This document shows positions 20,977 through 29,658 of a stretch of 39,532 nucleotides of DNA, in pieces (positions within the stretch are counted from its first letter, which is position 1; each line of letters begins with the position of its first letter). The notes beneath the pieces were generated by a model. The model was given only the letters and a program-made list of their open reading frames with translations. It was not told the DNA's origin and made no database searches. A program made the position numbers and the translations under genes. The stretch comes from a virus, in the IMG/VR virus record IMGVR_UViG_3300036760_000399, positions 1-39,532 of that record. One strand, written 5' to 3'.

Positions 20977-21834
20977 CTATTCGTACCGCATGGCCAGCGC
21001 CATACCCGTGCCGCAGGGCGTGAAGGTGCCGAGGGCGAGGTAGGTATGGTTGACGCCGTAGCGTTCGACGACGAACGTGGCGTAGGCCGAGATATCGGGC
21101 GCCCCCGAGAAATAGGCAATGCCGCCGAGGATCGAGGGGAAATGGACCTGCGCGAAGGGATGCAGGGTGTAGACGCCGACGGTCGTGCCGACCAGCGAGG
21201 TCGTCAGTCCCGAGGGCGGCGTCATCATCGGCCAGAACGGGCTAATCGTCGTGGTGTTGAGCGCAAGGATCGACCCGGTCAACGGCACGACCTGGTGGTA
21301 ATGGGCAGCGCTCGAAGAGCCGAACACGACCACTCCCGTGTCGGCCTCGTCGCCGGCGGTGTCGCGGATCCGACCGATCATCAACGTTACGGTCTGGTTG
21401 GCGCTCTGGTCGTACCACAGCGACATGCCGAACCAGCTCGTGCCGCCGGCGAAGGCGCAGGATCCGGGCGTGGTGGCGCTCTGCGCGGCCGCCGCCAACT
21501 GGAAGCGGGCGGAGAGCTGGCCGGTCAGCGTGCCGCCGCCATTGCTGCCCGTGCCGACCGTGATCCAGATCGCGGGATACGTGACCGTGCCGCCGCTGCC
21601 GTATTCGATCTTGAGATACCAGAGCGTCAGCCCATCGGCCATTTTCCAGATTTCGTAGCCGGCGGCCGTGTTGGTGGCCACGGGGGCGGTGACCGTCGCC
21701 CAGTTGATTTGTCCCGTGTCCGCCGTCTGCGTCCATCCGGCCGCGGTGAGGGCGGCCTTGATGGCCGCGCCCCAGAGGCGAAAGAGGGCGTCGGTCGAGT
21801 TGCTTGGGGTCAGGGACGTGTTGGAAGCTGCCAT
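20977..21834 (-). CDS. Tail-associated structural protein
   Basis: 285 aa. MAASNTSLTPSNSTDALFRL leads into the phage-type WGAAIKAALTAAGWTQTADTG segment found in many tail proteins, then a Gly/Thr/Ser beta-rich body. AAGGAG precedes the start. Long beta-rich, low-charge composition suits a distal tail or appendage protein. Function inferred from place. Confidence 0.5.
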   Translation of the reverse strand: MAASNTSLTPSNSTDALFRLWGAAIKAALTAAGWTQTADTGQINWATVTAPVATNTAAGYEIWKMADGLTLWYLKIEYGSGGTVTYPAIWITVGTGSNGGGTLTGQLSARFQLAAAAQSATTPGSCAFAGGTSWFGMSLWYDQSANQTVTLMIGRIRDTAGDEADTGVVVFGSSSAAHYHQVVPLTGSILALNTTTISPFWPMMTPPSGLTTSLVGTTVGVYTLHPFAQVHFPSILGGIAYFSGAPDISAYATFVVERYGVNHTYLALGTFTPCGTGMALAMRYE

Positions 21835-21847
21835 GGGAAAAACTCCT

Positions 21848-22516
21848 TCAGTGTGGATTGCTGAGGCCATCGAAAGCCAGGTGAAAAAATACCGCTTGTT
21901 TAGCGCTGACTGCCTGCCCGGCGGGAATCGTCCGCCGCATCCAGATCGGGACCGACGCGGCGGCGGCCAGCGTGGCGATTGCCAGTCCCGTTTCCTCGCT
22001 TTGCGGCTGCGACCAGGTCTCGCCGTCCAGGCTGATCTCGACGTGCGGATCGCCGGCAGCGTCGAGCCAGACGGCCAATTCGCTGAAATCCGACGAAGCC
22101 GCGTTCCGCAACGTCAAGCTGGAGGTCAGGACATCGCCGGCAGCGGCTTCGGCTGCGCTAACGTCGGGGCCGCCGACGCCGTTGTTATAGACATCGGCCA
22201 ACAGCACGGCAGCCTGGCTGCCGGCAACCAGATATTCGCCGTGGACCTCGACGCGGACACATTTGTCCGTATCCTCGCCGTCGCAAAGGACATATTGGCC
22301 GTCCGTCGAACAATCGACCGGCTCGCCGAAGTTTTCCGAACCAGGAGCCCGCCAACTCAACAGCGTGCCGTCGTCGCTGCTGAGGAGTTGCCCGATCCCC
22401 GGTCCATTCGTGGCGGCGACCAAGAGCGGCACCACGCCGGGAATGCTCCCGACGGCCGTCAACTGGCGGACGTCGATGGAATCGACCTCGATTCGTAGCG
22501 TGTCGGCGGTGGGCAT
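21848..22516 (-). CDS. Hypothetical structural protein
   Basis: 222 aa, beginning MPTADTLRIEVDSIDVRQL, beta-rich and acidic, with a DVSAAEAAAGDVLTSSLTLR segment and a C-terminal KQAVFFHLAFDGLSN. The start lies one base after the stop of the fibronectin-like gene (TAACATG), which suggests coupling; no separate ribosome-binding site is visible. Confidence 0.5.
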   Translation of the reverse strand: MPTADTLRIEVDSIDVRQLTAVGSIPGVVPLLVAATNGPGIGQLLSSDDGTLLSWRAPGSENFGEPVDCSTDGQYVLCDGEDTDKCVRVEVHGEYLVAGSQAAVLLADVYNNGVGGPDVSAAEAAAGDVLTSSLTLRNAASSDFSELAVWLDAAGDPHVEISLDGETWSQPQSEETGLAIATLAAAASVPIWMRRTIPAGQAVSAKQAVFFHLAFDGLSNPH

Positions 22517-22517
22517 G

Positions 22518-23153
22518 TTAGGCGGTGGCGTCTGCAAATTCGATGGTTTGGGTTTCTGCCTCAAACTCAGCGGTGAAGTTGGTGGCGTCCGGCGTGCGGA
22601 CGATCGTTTCGGGGCCGATCACCAGCGGGTCGGCCTCGTTGCCGGCGGCGTCCAGGGCCACAATTCGCCACGTATACTCGGTCAGATCTTCCAGCCGATC
22701 GGTGATGACGGAATAGTCCCATTTTCCCGCCTCTTGCGGCACAAGAGCGATCGTGGTCCAGTCGCCCGCGCCCTCCCTCTGATCGATGCGGTAGTTGGCC
22801 GCGTCGATCGACAGGCTGCGGACCCACCACAGCGTGCGGCGCGAAGGGTAGCCAGCCGGTGCGTTGGCGATCGGGTCGAAGTCGGCCTGATCGGCTGGAA
22901 CGACCTCCAGACGAAATTGCTCGCCCGCAGGCACTTGGAACGACTTGGTCGGCCCGGAAGTCTTGCCCACATAGGCCCCGTCGACGTACCAACAATACCA
23001 GACAACGTTTGGCAGCAGCGCCGTTACCGTGACTTGGGTTGTCTCTCCGATTCGGATGATCTGGTAGGACACTGACGCGGAATCGACGAGCCGCCCGGAA
23101 ATAGCCCAAAACGTGCGGCACCCGAAGGTTTTGGCTCCAAACGTGTTGAGCAT
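22518..23153 (-). CDS. Fibronectin type III-like tail protein
   Basis: 211 aa with a Cys-aromatic N-terminus (MLNTFGAKTFGCRTFW) and a C-terminal half that reads as one FN3 domain: YRIDQREGAGDWTTIALVPQ, then YSVITDRLEDLTEYTWRIVA, then LDAAGNEADP. FN3 modules on phage tails help carbohydrate contact; that is known for the family, not shown here. AAAGGA precedes the start. Confidence 0.6.
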   Translation of the reverse strand: MLNTFGAKTFGCRTFWAISGRLVDSASVSYQIIRIGETTQVTVTALLPNVVWYCWYVDGAYVGKTSGPTKSFQVPAGEQFRLEVVPADQADFDPIANAPAGYPSRRTLWWVRSLSIDAANYRIDQREGAGDWTTIALVPQEAGKWDYSVITDRLEDLTEYTWRIVALDAAGNEADPLVIGPETIVRTPDATNFTAEFEAETQTIEFADATA

Positions 23154-23180
23154 GGTTCATGGTCCTTTCGTCGCGTCGAC

Positions 23181-23540
23181 TTACGTCACAACGCCTTCGA
23201 CGACGATCTCCCCTCGCTGAGTGATGCCGCCATGCGCCAAGGCCGCAATGCTTCGCATGAGCGACACCTTCGTAATCAAACAACGGCTGAACGTAGTGCC
23301 CAGATCGTTGGTGATCGACACGATCGTACCTTGCAGGCCCTCCAACGCCGCTTTCCACGCCTCGATCCCCAGGGCATTGCTGTAGAGGACCGCGACAACC
23401 TCGAACGGCGAATCGTTGTAGCCGACGGCCTGGGCGCCGATGCCATCCACGCCCGGCACGGTCCAGAGCATCAGACGCATCTTTGGCTGCGGGCAATGCC
23501 CCCGGACGAACGTACACAGGACTCCGCCGATCTGCGCCAT
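23181..23540 (-). CDS. Small tail protein downstream of the tape measure
   Basis: 119 aa (MAQIGGVLCTFVRGHCPQPK, then MRLMLWTVPGVDGIGAQAVG, then LEGLQGTIVSITNDLGTTF). Gly-rich beta pattern as in small distal tail or tail-peg proteins. It starts 11 bases upstream of the end of the tape-measure gene's flank and lies just before the FN3 protein. Family not recognised. Confidence 0.5.
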   Translation of the reverse strand: MAQIGGVLCTFVRGHCPQPKMRLMLWTVPGVDGIGAQAVGYNDSPFEVVAVLYSNALGIEAWKAALEGLQGTIVSITNDLGTTFSRCLITKVSLMRSIAALAHGGITQRGEIVVEGVVT

Positions 23541-23551
23541 GATTCACCATC

Positions 23552-25645
23552 TCAATGTCTATCGCCCGGATCACCACGGCGAGAGCCCAAAGTCGATCGA
23601 TTATTAGACTCCCCCTTGGACGCGGAATGTTTGTCGGCCGCTTTGTTCATGTTTTCAGCCGCTTTGTTCATGTTTTCAGCCGCTTTGCTCATCTCCTCAG
23701 CCGCTTTTTGCCATTTTTCGATGCTTGCAGCACTGTATTCCAGGGCCTCCGCTTTTTTGACCTCGCCAGGCGTCGGCGTCCATTCCTTGCCGTGCATCGG
23801 ATCGTGGCCCCGCAATAATTCCGCTCGCCTTCGGTATTGTTGTTTGGCGAAGTCCAATTGCTGCTCAGGGATGATGGCGTTGAACAACTTCTCACCGAGG
23901 CCCGCCGAAAACGCGCCTTCGCCGCTTTGAACGAGATTCGTGAAAAAGTGTTCGCGGACCTTTGCGATCGCGGCATCCCTGGAGTCGGCTGTGTCCAATT
24001 CTTCCTTGCCGACCTCCTGGCCGCGTGCCAATGCACCGATCCCTTGCAGAGGCGTCGCGCCCCATAACTTCAGGCTCTGTTGGAGTTGGGGGGCGGCTTC
24101 TTGAAGGCTTGGATACCTCTTCTGGAATTCGCGGTAATCCTGCCCGCCCTGTCCTTTGCCAGAGAGGATTTCGCCGATGACAGCCCGTGCGGCGGCGTAG
24201 AATTTCGTCCCTTGTTCCGATTGGTCTCCCTGATCCCCAAATTGGAACTTGCCCCAGAACTGCGCCCGTGCCTCGGGTTGGCTTTGCAAATAGGCGATGC
24301 GATCTTCCTGTGTGTGGAAACCGGTGGAAATGACCTTCGTGCTGGCCGTGCGTCTGGCGGTCAATTCCTTCTCCATGACTGCGTATTTCGCCTCCATATC
24401 ACGAAACTGCGGAGAGTCACCCACGCGGGTCTGCGCCTCTTCGAGAGCCTTGCGCTCACGATCGGCCGTATGTTTCAGACGGGGAAGCGAAGCCTTTTCC
24501 GTCTTGATCTCTTGGATTTGACGCAGGTATTCTGGATCGTGGATTGCTGCGCGCTGAAGCCTTTGCTCATCCGCCTTCTTCTGGCGTTCCAGCGATTGCT
24601 TGTCTTTCTGGTACTGCAGTTCCGAATAGACTTCCCCGCCAGCCGGAAGCGCCTCTTCCAACGCGGCGGAAAGCTGAATGGCGGCGGTCTTTGATCTGCG
24701 GCCGGTTGGATCGACCGCGCCTTGGGTAATCGACGACCAGAGTGCGGCGGCGCCCTTGAGACTCGCGCCGGTCTGCATGGCGCTGCTGATCGCCGGGGCC
24801 GCATTTTTGGCGATTTCTCCAGGATCGACAACCCGCGACGTTTCCGTGAGCTTTAGGAGAAATCCTTGGACCTCCTCGGCCGTTCCGCCAGCGACCTTTT
24901 GGATGTCGAGAATTCCGCCTGCAATCGCTTTCTGTGCCTCCGGGCTGTCCGGCGTTACAAGGGCCGCGACGCGCGTCGCGTCGAAGGCCGCTTTTACAGG
25001 CAGACTTCCCCTTGCAGAGACCGCCTCAGAGGCCGTAGCGTAGACATCCTCTTGCCGGACGCTCGTCTCTCTGGAAATCTCTTCAATCTGCTTGATCCCC
25101 TCGTCGCGTTCTGCCGCCGTCTTGGGGCCGTAGTTCCGAAGAAACGCGCGCTGCTGCGCCGCCAGTGGCAACGAAGTTTGCAACGCCTCCTGCTGTGCAT
25201 TATGGACTGCCCTGTATTGCTCTACCACCAGTTGCAACGCCCCAGCAATTCCGCCTCCGAGTCCCAATGCGCCTGCAAACGTCCTCACCATGCCGAGAGC
25301 TTTTTGCCCGAATGCTTCTACTCCGGCATTCCCCGTCGCCGCCATCGCATCGTGGGCCTTATTTGCAGCGTCCTTATAGGCGCCCAGGCTGATTTTCCCA
25401 TCCTTGTAAAGTTGTTCGAGCTTGGCCATCTGCTCGGCGTATTTTTCCGCGGGCGTCTTGGCATCCTCCATGATCCGTTTGGCCAGCCGGCCGAGTTCGG
25501 CCTGTTCTTGTTGGGCCTTCCGCGTCTCTTCGGAGACCTTCTTGATGCCGCCCTCGACGCCGCTGAACGCCTCGGCGACCTTGCGGATCGCGTCGATCGC
25601 TTGCTTTTCCTCGGCGGTAAGTTTGTAGGCGATTTCACCGGCCAT
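23552..25645 (-). CDS. Tail tape-measure protein
   Basis: 697 aa, mostly helical with long coiled-coil stretches, a Gly/Ala-rich hydrophobic segment near residues 115-135 (AGALGLGGGIAGALQLVVE) and a C-terminal ladder MSKAAENMNKAAENMNKAAD. Position between the major tail and distal tail genes and length fit a tape measure, whose length sets the tail length. The N-terminus MAGEIAYKLTAEEKQAIDAI is shared with the small protein at 13424. No peptidase motif is obvious. No clean ribosome-binding site is visible before the ATG at 25643-25645. Confidence 0.75.
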   Translation of the reverse strand: MAGEIAYKLTAEEKQAIDAIRKVAEAFSGVEGGIKKVSEETRKAQQEQAELGRLAKRIMEDAKTPAEKYAEQMAKLEQLYKDGKISLGAYKDAANKAHDAMAATGNAGVEAFGQKALGMVRTFAGALGLGGGIAGALQLVVEQYRAVHNAQQEALQTSLPLAAQQRAFLRNYGPKTAAERDEGIKQIEEISRETSVRQEDVYATASEAVSARGSLPVKAAFDATRVAALVTPDSPEAQKAIAGGILDIQKVAGGTAEEVQGFLLKLTETSRVVDPGEIAKNAAPAISSAMQTGASLKGAAALWSSITQGAVDPTGRRSKTAAIQLSAALEEALPAGGEVYSELQYQKDKQSLERQKKADEQRLQRAAIHDPEYLRQIQEIKTEKASLPRLKHTADRERKALEEAQTRVGDSPQFRDMEAKYAVMEKELTARRTASTKVISTGFHTQEDRIAYLQSQPEARAQFWGKFQFGDQGDQSEQGTKFYAAARAVIGEILSGKGQGGQDYREFQKRYPSLQEAAPQLQQSLKLWGATPLQGIGALARGQEVGKEELDTADSRDAAIAKVREHFFTNLVQSGEGAFSAGLGEKLFNAIIPEQQLDFAKQQYRRRAELLRGHDPMHGKEWTPTPGEVKKAEALEYSAASIEKWQKAAEEMSKAAENMNKAAENMNKAADKHSASKGESNNRSTLGSRRGDPGDRH

Positions 25646-25729
25646 AGTCTGTCATCTTGTCAAACATGTACAAATCCGCCATCGTGGGGCGATAACGCGG
25701 GGACTTCCCCGCGTACCAAAGCCGAAACA

Positions 25730-26482
25730 TCAACCAGCGTGCGCTAGGGACTCCGTTTTTTTTTCCAGTTCCTCCGTCAGAGCGATCAATGCGGGCATGT
25801 CGATCAGGGCGTCCAGAATGGCGCGGGCGGAACCTGAATCGAACAGTCCGAGCACGGAGATTTCATCGGGTCCAAGACGATAGTTGGTGGCCAGACACTC
25901 GACGGCGGATTCATGCAGGCCGTCGAAGTCAAACCTGATCGTGTCGCCCAGTTCGGCCGTTTGTGCGGTAACGGCCGACGCGGCGCGCACATCCCACCAT
26001 GCCTGGCATATCTCCCACAGGCGACGGTAGCGTGGCACCACGGTCCCCGGTTTCCACTTGCGATTCGTGCCCATCGACACGCTACGGGGAAGAGAATGAT
26101 ACCAGCAGACCGCGCCGGCCTCGGTCCCATGTGTTCGGGCTACGGGGCAAAGCCACTTCTTGCCGTCGGCCAGTTCGACGAAATGCCCATTGAGGGGCTT
26201 GTCACGGATAAGATCGGCGGGGCCGATGGCGTCGGACTTCCATCGGCCGAGCGAGCCAAAGGGGGTTTCCACCCAGTCCTGCTCGGCCGGCACGTACCGA
26301 ACACGCGCCGGGTCGCAATGCTGGCCATCGGCGAGTACCACACCACCATTTCCGCCGGGGCCGGCCGAGACGGTTTGCTGATGCACCGACCCGTCGAGCG
26401 CATGACCCAGCCCGATGGCGCGGAGTTCCTCGGCGGAAAGCCCGGTTTGGCGGTTTGGGACAAAGTAAAGAAGACTCGCCAT
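25730..26482 (-). CDS. Protein between major tail and tape measure (tail assembly type)
   Basis: 250 aa. In phages this slot usually holds the tail assembly chaperones. The protein opens MASLLYFVPNRQTGLSAEEL and its C-terminal half has the helical DTIRFDFDGLHESAVECLAT, YRLGPDEISVLGLFD. I see no slippery frameshift site or second frame, so the chaperone role is a guess from position. AAAGGAA precedes the start. Confidence 0.4.
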   Translation of the reverse strand: MASLLYFVPNRQTGLSAEELRAIGLGHALDGSVHQQTVSAGPGGNGGVVLADGQHCDPARVRYVPAEQDWVETPFGSLGRWKSDAIGPADLIRDKPLNGHFVELADGKKWLCPVARTHGTEAGAVCWYHSLPRSVSMGTNRKWKPGTVVPRYRRLWEICQAWWDVRAASAVTAQTAELGDTIRFDFDGLHESAVECLATNYRLGPDEISVLGLFDSGSARAILDALIDMPALIALTEELEKKTESLAHAG

Positions 26483-26496
26483 TGAATCTATTCCTT

Positions 26497-27075
26497 TCAA
26501 GTCGCGTGCTGGAGGCCGGTCAGCTTCAAGTTGGCCGGATTGGCCGCGCTGCCGTTGCTGGCAAGCACGGCCGCCACGGCGTTGCCGGAGAGCGGATTGG
26601 CCGCGATTCCAAAGGCCCAACCCCAAGCGCCGCCGGCCAGCAACAAGGACTTGCCCGAACCGATCACGGCTCCGTTGGAATCCACGAACCGGACGTGGGT
26701 CTGCTCGCTCGACGAGACGCCGACCAGCACGGCGTTATCGCCGTCGAAGGTCACGTCCAAGGATACGGCGGCCGTCACCACCACGGGTCCGTCGGCCAGG
26801 GCGTCGCCGGCCCCGCCAGTGACCGCCCCATTGTCTCCCGTGAAGTCGATCGCGCAACCGTAGCGGCACCAGCCAACCCCGTGGACGTCGAACGTGCCGT
26901 CGAGCAGGCCGTGGCCTGCGACCATTGCAATCGTGGCCGTGGCGAGCGTGCCGGCATGGCCGGCCGGCAGCGTCCTATCGACAGGCTCGATGCCGGAGGT
27001 CGCGCTAAGAGCGACGTCGCCCTCGACGGTCACGCCGCAGGCGGTGATCTGCAATTTGTACTTACCGGGCAGCAT
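26497..27075 (-). CDS. Hypothetical beta-rich structural protein
   Basis: 192 aa, Gly/Ala/Val-rich (MLPGKYKLQITACGVTVEGD..., GCAIDFTGDNGAVTGGAGDA). Gly-rich beta composition fits an extended surface or fibre-like protein. GAAGGAG precedes the start by about 7 bases. Located just downstream of the major tail protein gene. Confidence 0.5.
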   Translation of the reverse strand: MLPGKYKLQITACGVTVEGDVALSATSGIEPVDRTLPAGHAGTLATATIAMVAGHGLLDGTFDVHGVGWCRYGCAIDFTGDNGAVTGGAGDALADGPVVVTAAVSLDVTFDGDNAVLVGVSSSEQTHVRFVDSNGAVIGSGKSLLLAGGAWGWAFGIAANPLSGNAVAAVLASNGSAANPANLKLTGLQHAT

Positions 27076-27123
27076 GATGAAACTCCTTCTAGTTCGATTT
27101 GTTGGATAAACTACGCCGCCGGC

Positions 27124-28002
27124 TTACGTTCCGGCGTTGTAGGTGAACGTAAGCGGATCGTTCGTGCCATCCCAGGCGATGTGGCCGCTGATGCTGATCT
27201 CGCCTGGGCGGTGGCCGGAGGCTTGGAACGGCGTGTCCTGCATCGCCAGGCCGCTGGTGGCGGCGATGGTGATCGTCGCCGTGCCAAAACTGCCTCCCGG
27301 CAAGCGGTCGCGGAGAACGATTGAGAAGGCCCCGCTGGCGCCCAGCAGGTCGAGGATTTTGCCGTTTTTGGAACTGCTGACGGTGATCGGCGGCTCGATC
27401 GACTGGATGGCGACGATCTGGTCGCGGATGTTGGAGTCCGCCCCTTCGCCGAAACAGCGGACGCCGAAGTCGATGTTGATGTTCATCTGCTGCGTCACGG
27501 AAACGCCGCCCATCGTGCAGGAGCCTAGCGCCCATCGCTTGAAGTTGGCGATCGTCGGCAGCGTGGCCGCCGTCGTGAGCGTGAACGGATCGGCGGAGTC
27601 TGTGGCGTTGTAAAGCATCGCCTCGTAACTGATCTGCGCGTCGCCCTGGTGGGCTACGGACAGGATTTTGGGATACAACAGGCCCAAGGCGCAGGCCACC
27701 GAGACGTGGCCGGTGGTGTCGATGCCGCCGCCGGCCTTGATCTTCGATCCGTATAGCGTCAGGGCCTTGTCGGCCAGCGACACGCCCTTCGGTCCGCAGG
27801 CGGTCAAAACCCCCTGGATGTCCTCGGCGGTGAAGCTGACCACCGGCTTCTGGCCGTAGAGGGCCACCAGCCGGGCGAAAATCTCGCCGCTGCTGGGCTC
27901 GCCCTTGATCTGGCTGCCCAGCGTCGAGCCGAGATTGCGAATGCCGCCGATCACGGCCGTGTCGATCTTCACCGGGCCGCTGGTGTGAAGGATGAATGTC
28001 AT
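27124..28002 (-). CDS. Putative major tail protein
   Basis: 292 aa. It starts MTFILHTSGPVKIDTAVIGG, and contains GKILDLLGASGAFSIVLRDR and the C-terminal ISISGHIAWDGTNDPLTFTY, a beta-rich pattern of tail-tube-like proteins. It lies after the head-tail joining genes and before the tape measure, the usual place for the tail-tube gene. CAGGAG precedes the chosen start at 28000-28002; the open frame upstream has no site. A sheath protein is not visible, so the phage is more likely siphovirus-like. Confidence 0.6.
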   Translation of the reverse strand: MTFILHTSGPVKIDTAVIGGIRNLGSTLGSQIKGEPSSGEIFARLVALYGQKPVVSFTAEDIQGVLTACGPKGVSLADKALTLYGSKIKAGGGIDTTGHVSVACALGLLYPKILSVAHQGDAQISYEAMLYNATDSADPFTLTTAATLPTIANFKRWALGSCTMGGVSVTQQMNINIDFGVRCFGEGADSNIRDQIVAIQSIEPPITVSSSKNGKILDLLGASGAFSIVLRDRLPGGSFGTATITIAATSGLAMQDTPFQASGHRPGEISISGHIAWDGTNDPLTFTYNAGT

Positions 28003-28049
28003 GGGAGGCTCCTGTTCTTGAAAGCATGTCCACGGCGATTCGCCGGGGG

Positions 28050-28631
28050 TTAAATACGAACGATGTAATTGTCGAGCCACTTTTGACCGAACCGTTCGAC
28101 CAAGAGCCGCTCGTGCATGGCACGCATTTCCTCTCTCTCACGGCGGCTAATGGCCAGGATGTCGCCGCGCAGGTCCAACGATGGCTCGCCGGCGTGAGGA
28201 CCGTATTTCTTCACCGGCGGTTTGTACCGGTTCAAATTCACCACGCCCGGAAGCGCGATACGGACGCCGTTCGAGGTCGCGGAAATGGTCGCTCGCTTGG
28301 CCCCTTTCTTAGTGTCTCCGCTGAAGACCATCGCAAGCTGTTTCCCGGTGTTCTTTTGCTTCCGCCCGTTGTAGCTCTTCCAAAAAGCCCTGCCGCTTTC
28401 ACCCTCGCCGCTGCGGGCTTGGTAAACCGGACCGTCGCCGGCGACGTTCTCCGATCGGTATTCTTCGGCCCCCGCCTTGGTGAAGTGCTTCTCGACGAAT
28501 CGGTCGGCCAAGTAAAACCCGATTTTACTCCACGTCTCCTTCAATGCGCGGCGCCACGCCGATCGCGTGACCTCGACGGAACCGCACACCATGCCCGAGT
28601 ATTTCACCTCGCAGGAAATGACGGCCGGCAT
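28050..28631 (-). CDS. HK97 gp10-type head-tail joining protein
   Basis: 193 aa. MPAVISCEVKYSGMVCGSVE and SAWRRALKETWSKIGFYLAD with a basic helical middle and AGEPSLDLRGDILAISRRER near the end resemble the gp10/minor tail family that joins head and tail. The start has CGGAG upstream, inside the end of the previous gene. Family assignment is from order and general pattern. Confidence 0.5.
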   Translation of the reverse strand: MPAVISCEVKYSGMVCGSVEVTRSAWRRALKETWSKIGFYLADRFVEKHFTKAGAEEYRSENVAGDGPVYQARSGEGESGRAFWKSYNGRKQKNTGKQLAMVFSGDTKKGAKRATISATSNGVRIALPGVVNLNRYKPPVKKYGPHAGEPSLDLRGDILAISRREREEMRAMHERLLVERFGQKWLDNYIVRI

Positions 28632-28635
28632 CGTG

Positions 28636-29202
28636 TTACTCCGTCGCTCCCCAGGTGACTTCCAACAGCGTCGCGTAATAGTTTCCCTGCGTCGCCGACT
28701 CGTCGGCGTCTTCCCTGCACGGCCCCATCCGCACGTCGATGGCGGACACGTCCAGGCAACCCGGAGTCGCGCTGCATCCCAAATCAAAGAACTCACTGAC
28801 GATCTGCCCGATCTGGTTGTTGATCCAGCGATCGCCCAATTCCAAATCGGCCGTCAAGTCCACGGCGGCGACCTCTGGATCGGGCTGATAGTTCGTCGGG
28901 ACGGCGATTTCCAGCCAAATGAACAGCCGCCCGTTTTCAACGCCGCCGCCCGTGGCTGTTCGCCTCTTGCCGTAGCCGTTGGAGGCGGCTGCGGAAATGA
29001 CGGCAAACGGCCGGAGCGTCACGTTGAATTCGTCGCGGGTGTATTCCTGCCCGTCTGCGGGCGGCGGGAGGGCGGCAAGATAGGTCTTGGCCACAGCCGC
29101 CGGAACGGTCGATACCCCCAGGAAGGCGCGATAAGTGGGACAAGCCGCCAAGTGGTTGCGGGCCGTCTCCAAATTGGCGGATATTGGTCCAAGCGGGTTC
29201 AT
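28636..29202 (-). CDS. Head-tail connector-type protein
   Basis: 188 aa. It begins MNPLGPISANLETARNHLAA and carries mixed helix-strand content with a C-terminal YYATLLEVTWGATE. The ATG (29200-29202) has GGAGGCG upstream and overlaps the stop of the upstream gene as TAATG. It sits where connector or completion proteins are encoded. Confidence 0.5.
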   Translation of the reverse strand: MNPLGPISANLETARNHLAACPTYRAFLGVSTVPAAVAKTYLAALPPPADGQEYTRDEFNVTLRPFAVISAAASNGYGKRRTATGGGVENGRLFIWLEIAVPTNYQPDPEVAAVDLTADLELGDRWINNQIGQIVSEFFDLGCSATPGCLDVSAIDVRMGPCREDADESATQGNYYATLLEVTWGATE

Positions 29203-29585
29203 TATCTTCGCCTCCGAAGGCCCTCTTTGGTTTCTTCGTGCGCCGTCACCCGCAGGAGACGCAAAACGGTCTCCGTGTCGGTTTGCGATTCGATCGCATC
29301 GACCGAATACACCACCCCGTCGACGCTCCATACGTCCCGAATGCCAGGACTGGCCAGGAACGGCCCGCCGTTGGCCGCGACGGCGGTGCGCGGCACGCTC
29401 AAACGCCGCACGTGCTTGCGCTTGATTCCGCGCGCGGTTTGTTCCTCCGTAACCTCCTCTGGCCAGATGATCGTCGTGACGGTCCGCTGGGCGAGCCCCG
29501 CCGGAGTGCATAGCGCCTCTCCGGCAAACTGCTCCGTCAACAACGGAGCAGCGACCTCGGCCCAGAGATCGCTGAATCCCGACAT
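29202..29585 (-). CDS. Small head-tail adaptor-type protein
   Basis: 127 aa (MSGFSDLWAEVAAPLLTEQF...). A beta-rich middle with VTTIIWPEEVTEEQTARGIK and the basic tail EGLRRRR. AAGGGAG precedes the start. It is coupled to the next gene by TAATG and lies directly downstream of the decoration protein. Family not recognised. Confidence 0.5.
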   Translation of the reverse strand: MSGFSDLWAEVAAPLLTEQFAGEALCTPAGLAQRTVTTIIWPEEVTEEQTARGIKRKHVRRLSVPRTAVAANGGPFLASPGIRDVWSVDGVVYSVDAIESQTDTETVLRLLRVTAHEETKEGLRRRR

Positions 29586-29658
29586 TCGGCTCCCTTTCTC
29601 CGACGCCGGCGACCGGTGGCCCGTGGCAACCACCGGCCGCCATGCGCAACGGAAACTA

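Noticed and set aside
15115-23153. A diversity-generating retroelement in the tail-tip genes
   Set aside because: No reverse transcriptase gene and no template/variable repeat pair seen in the window.
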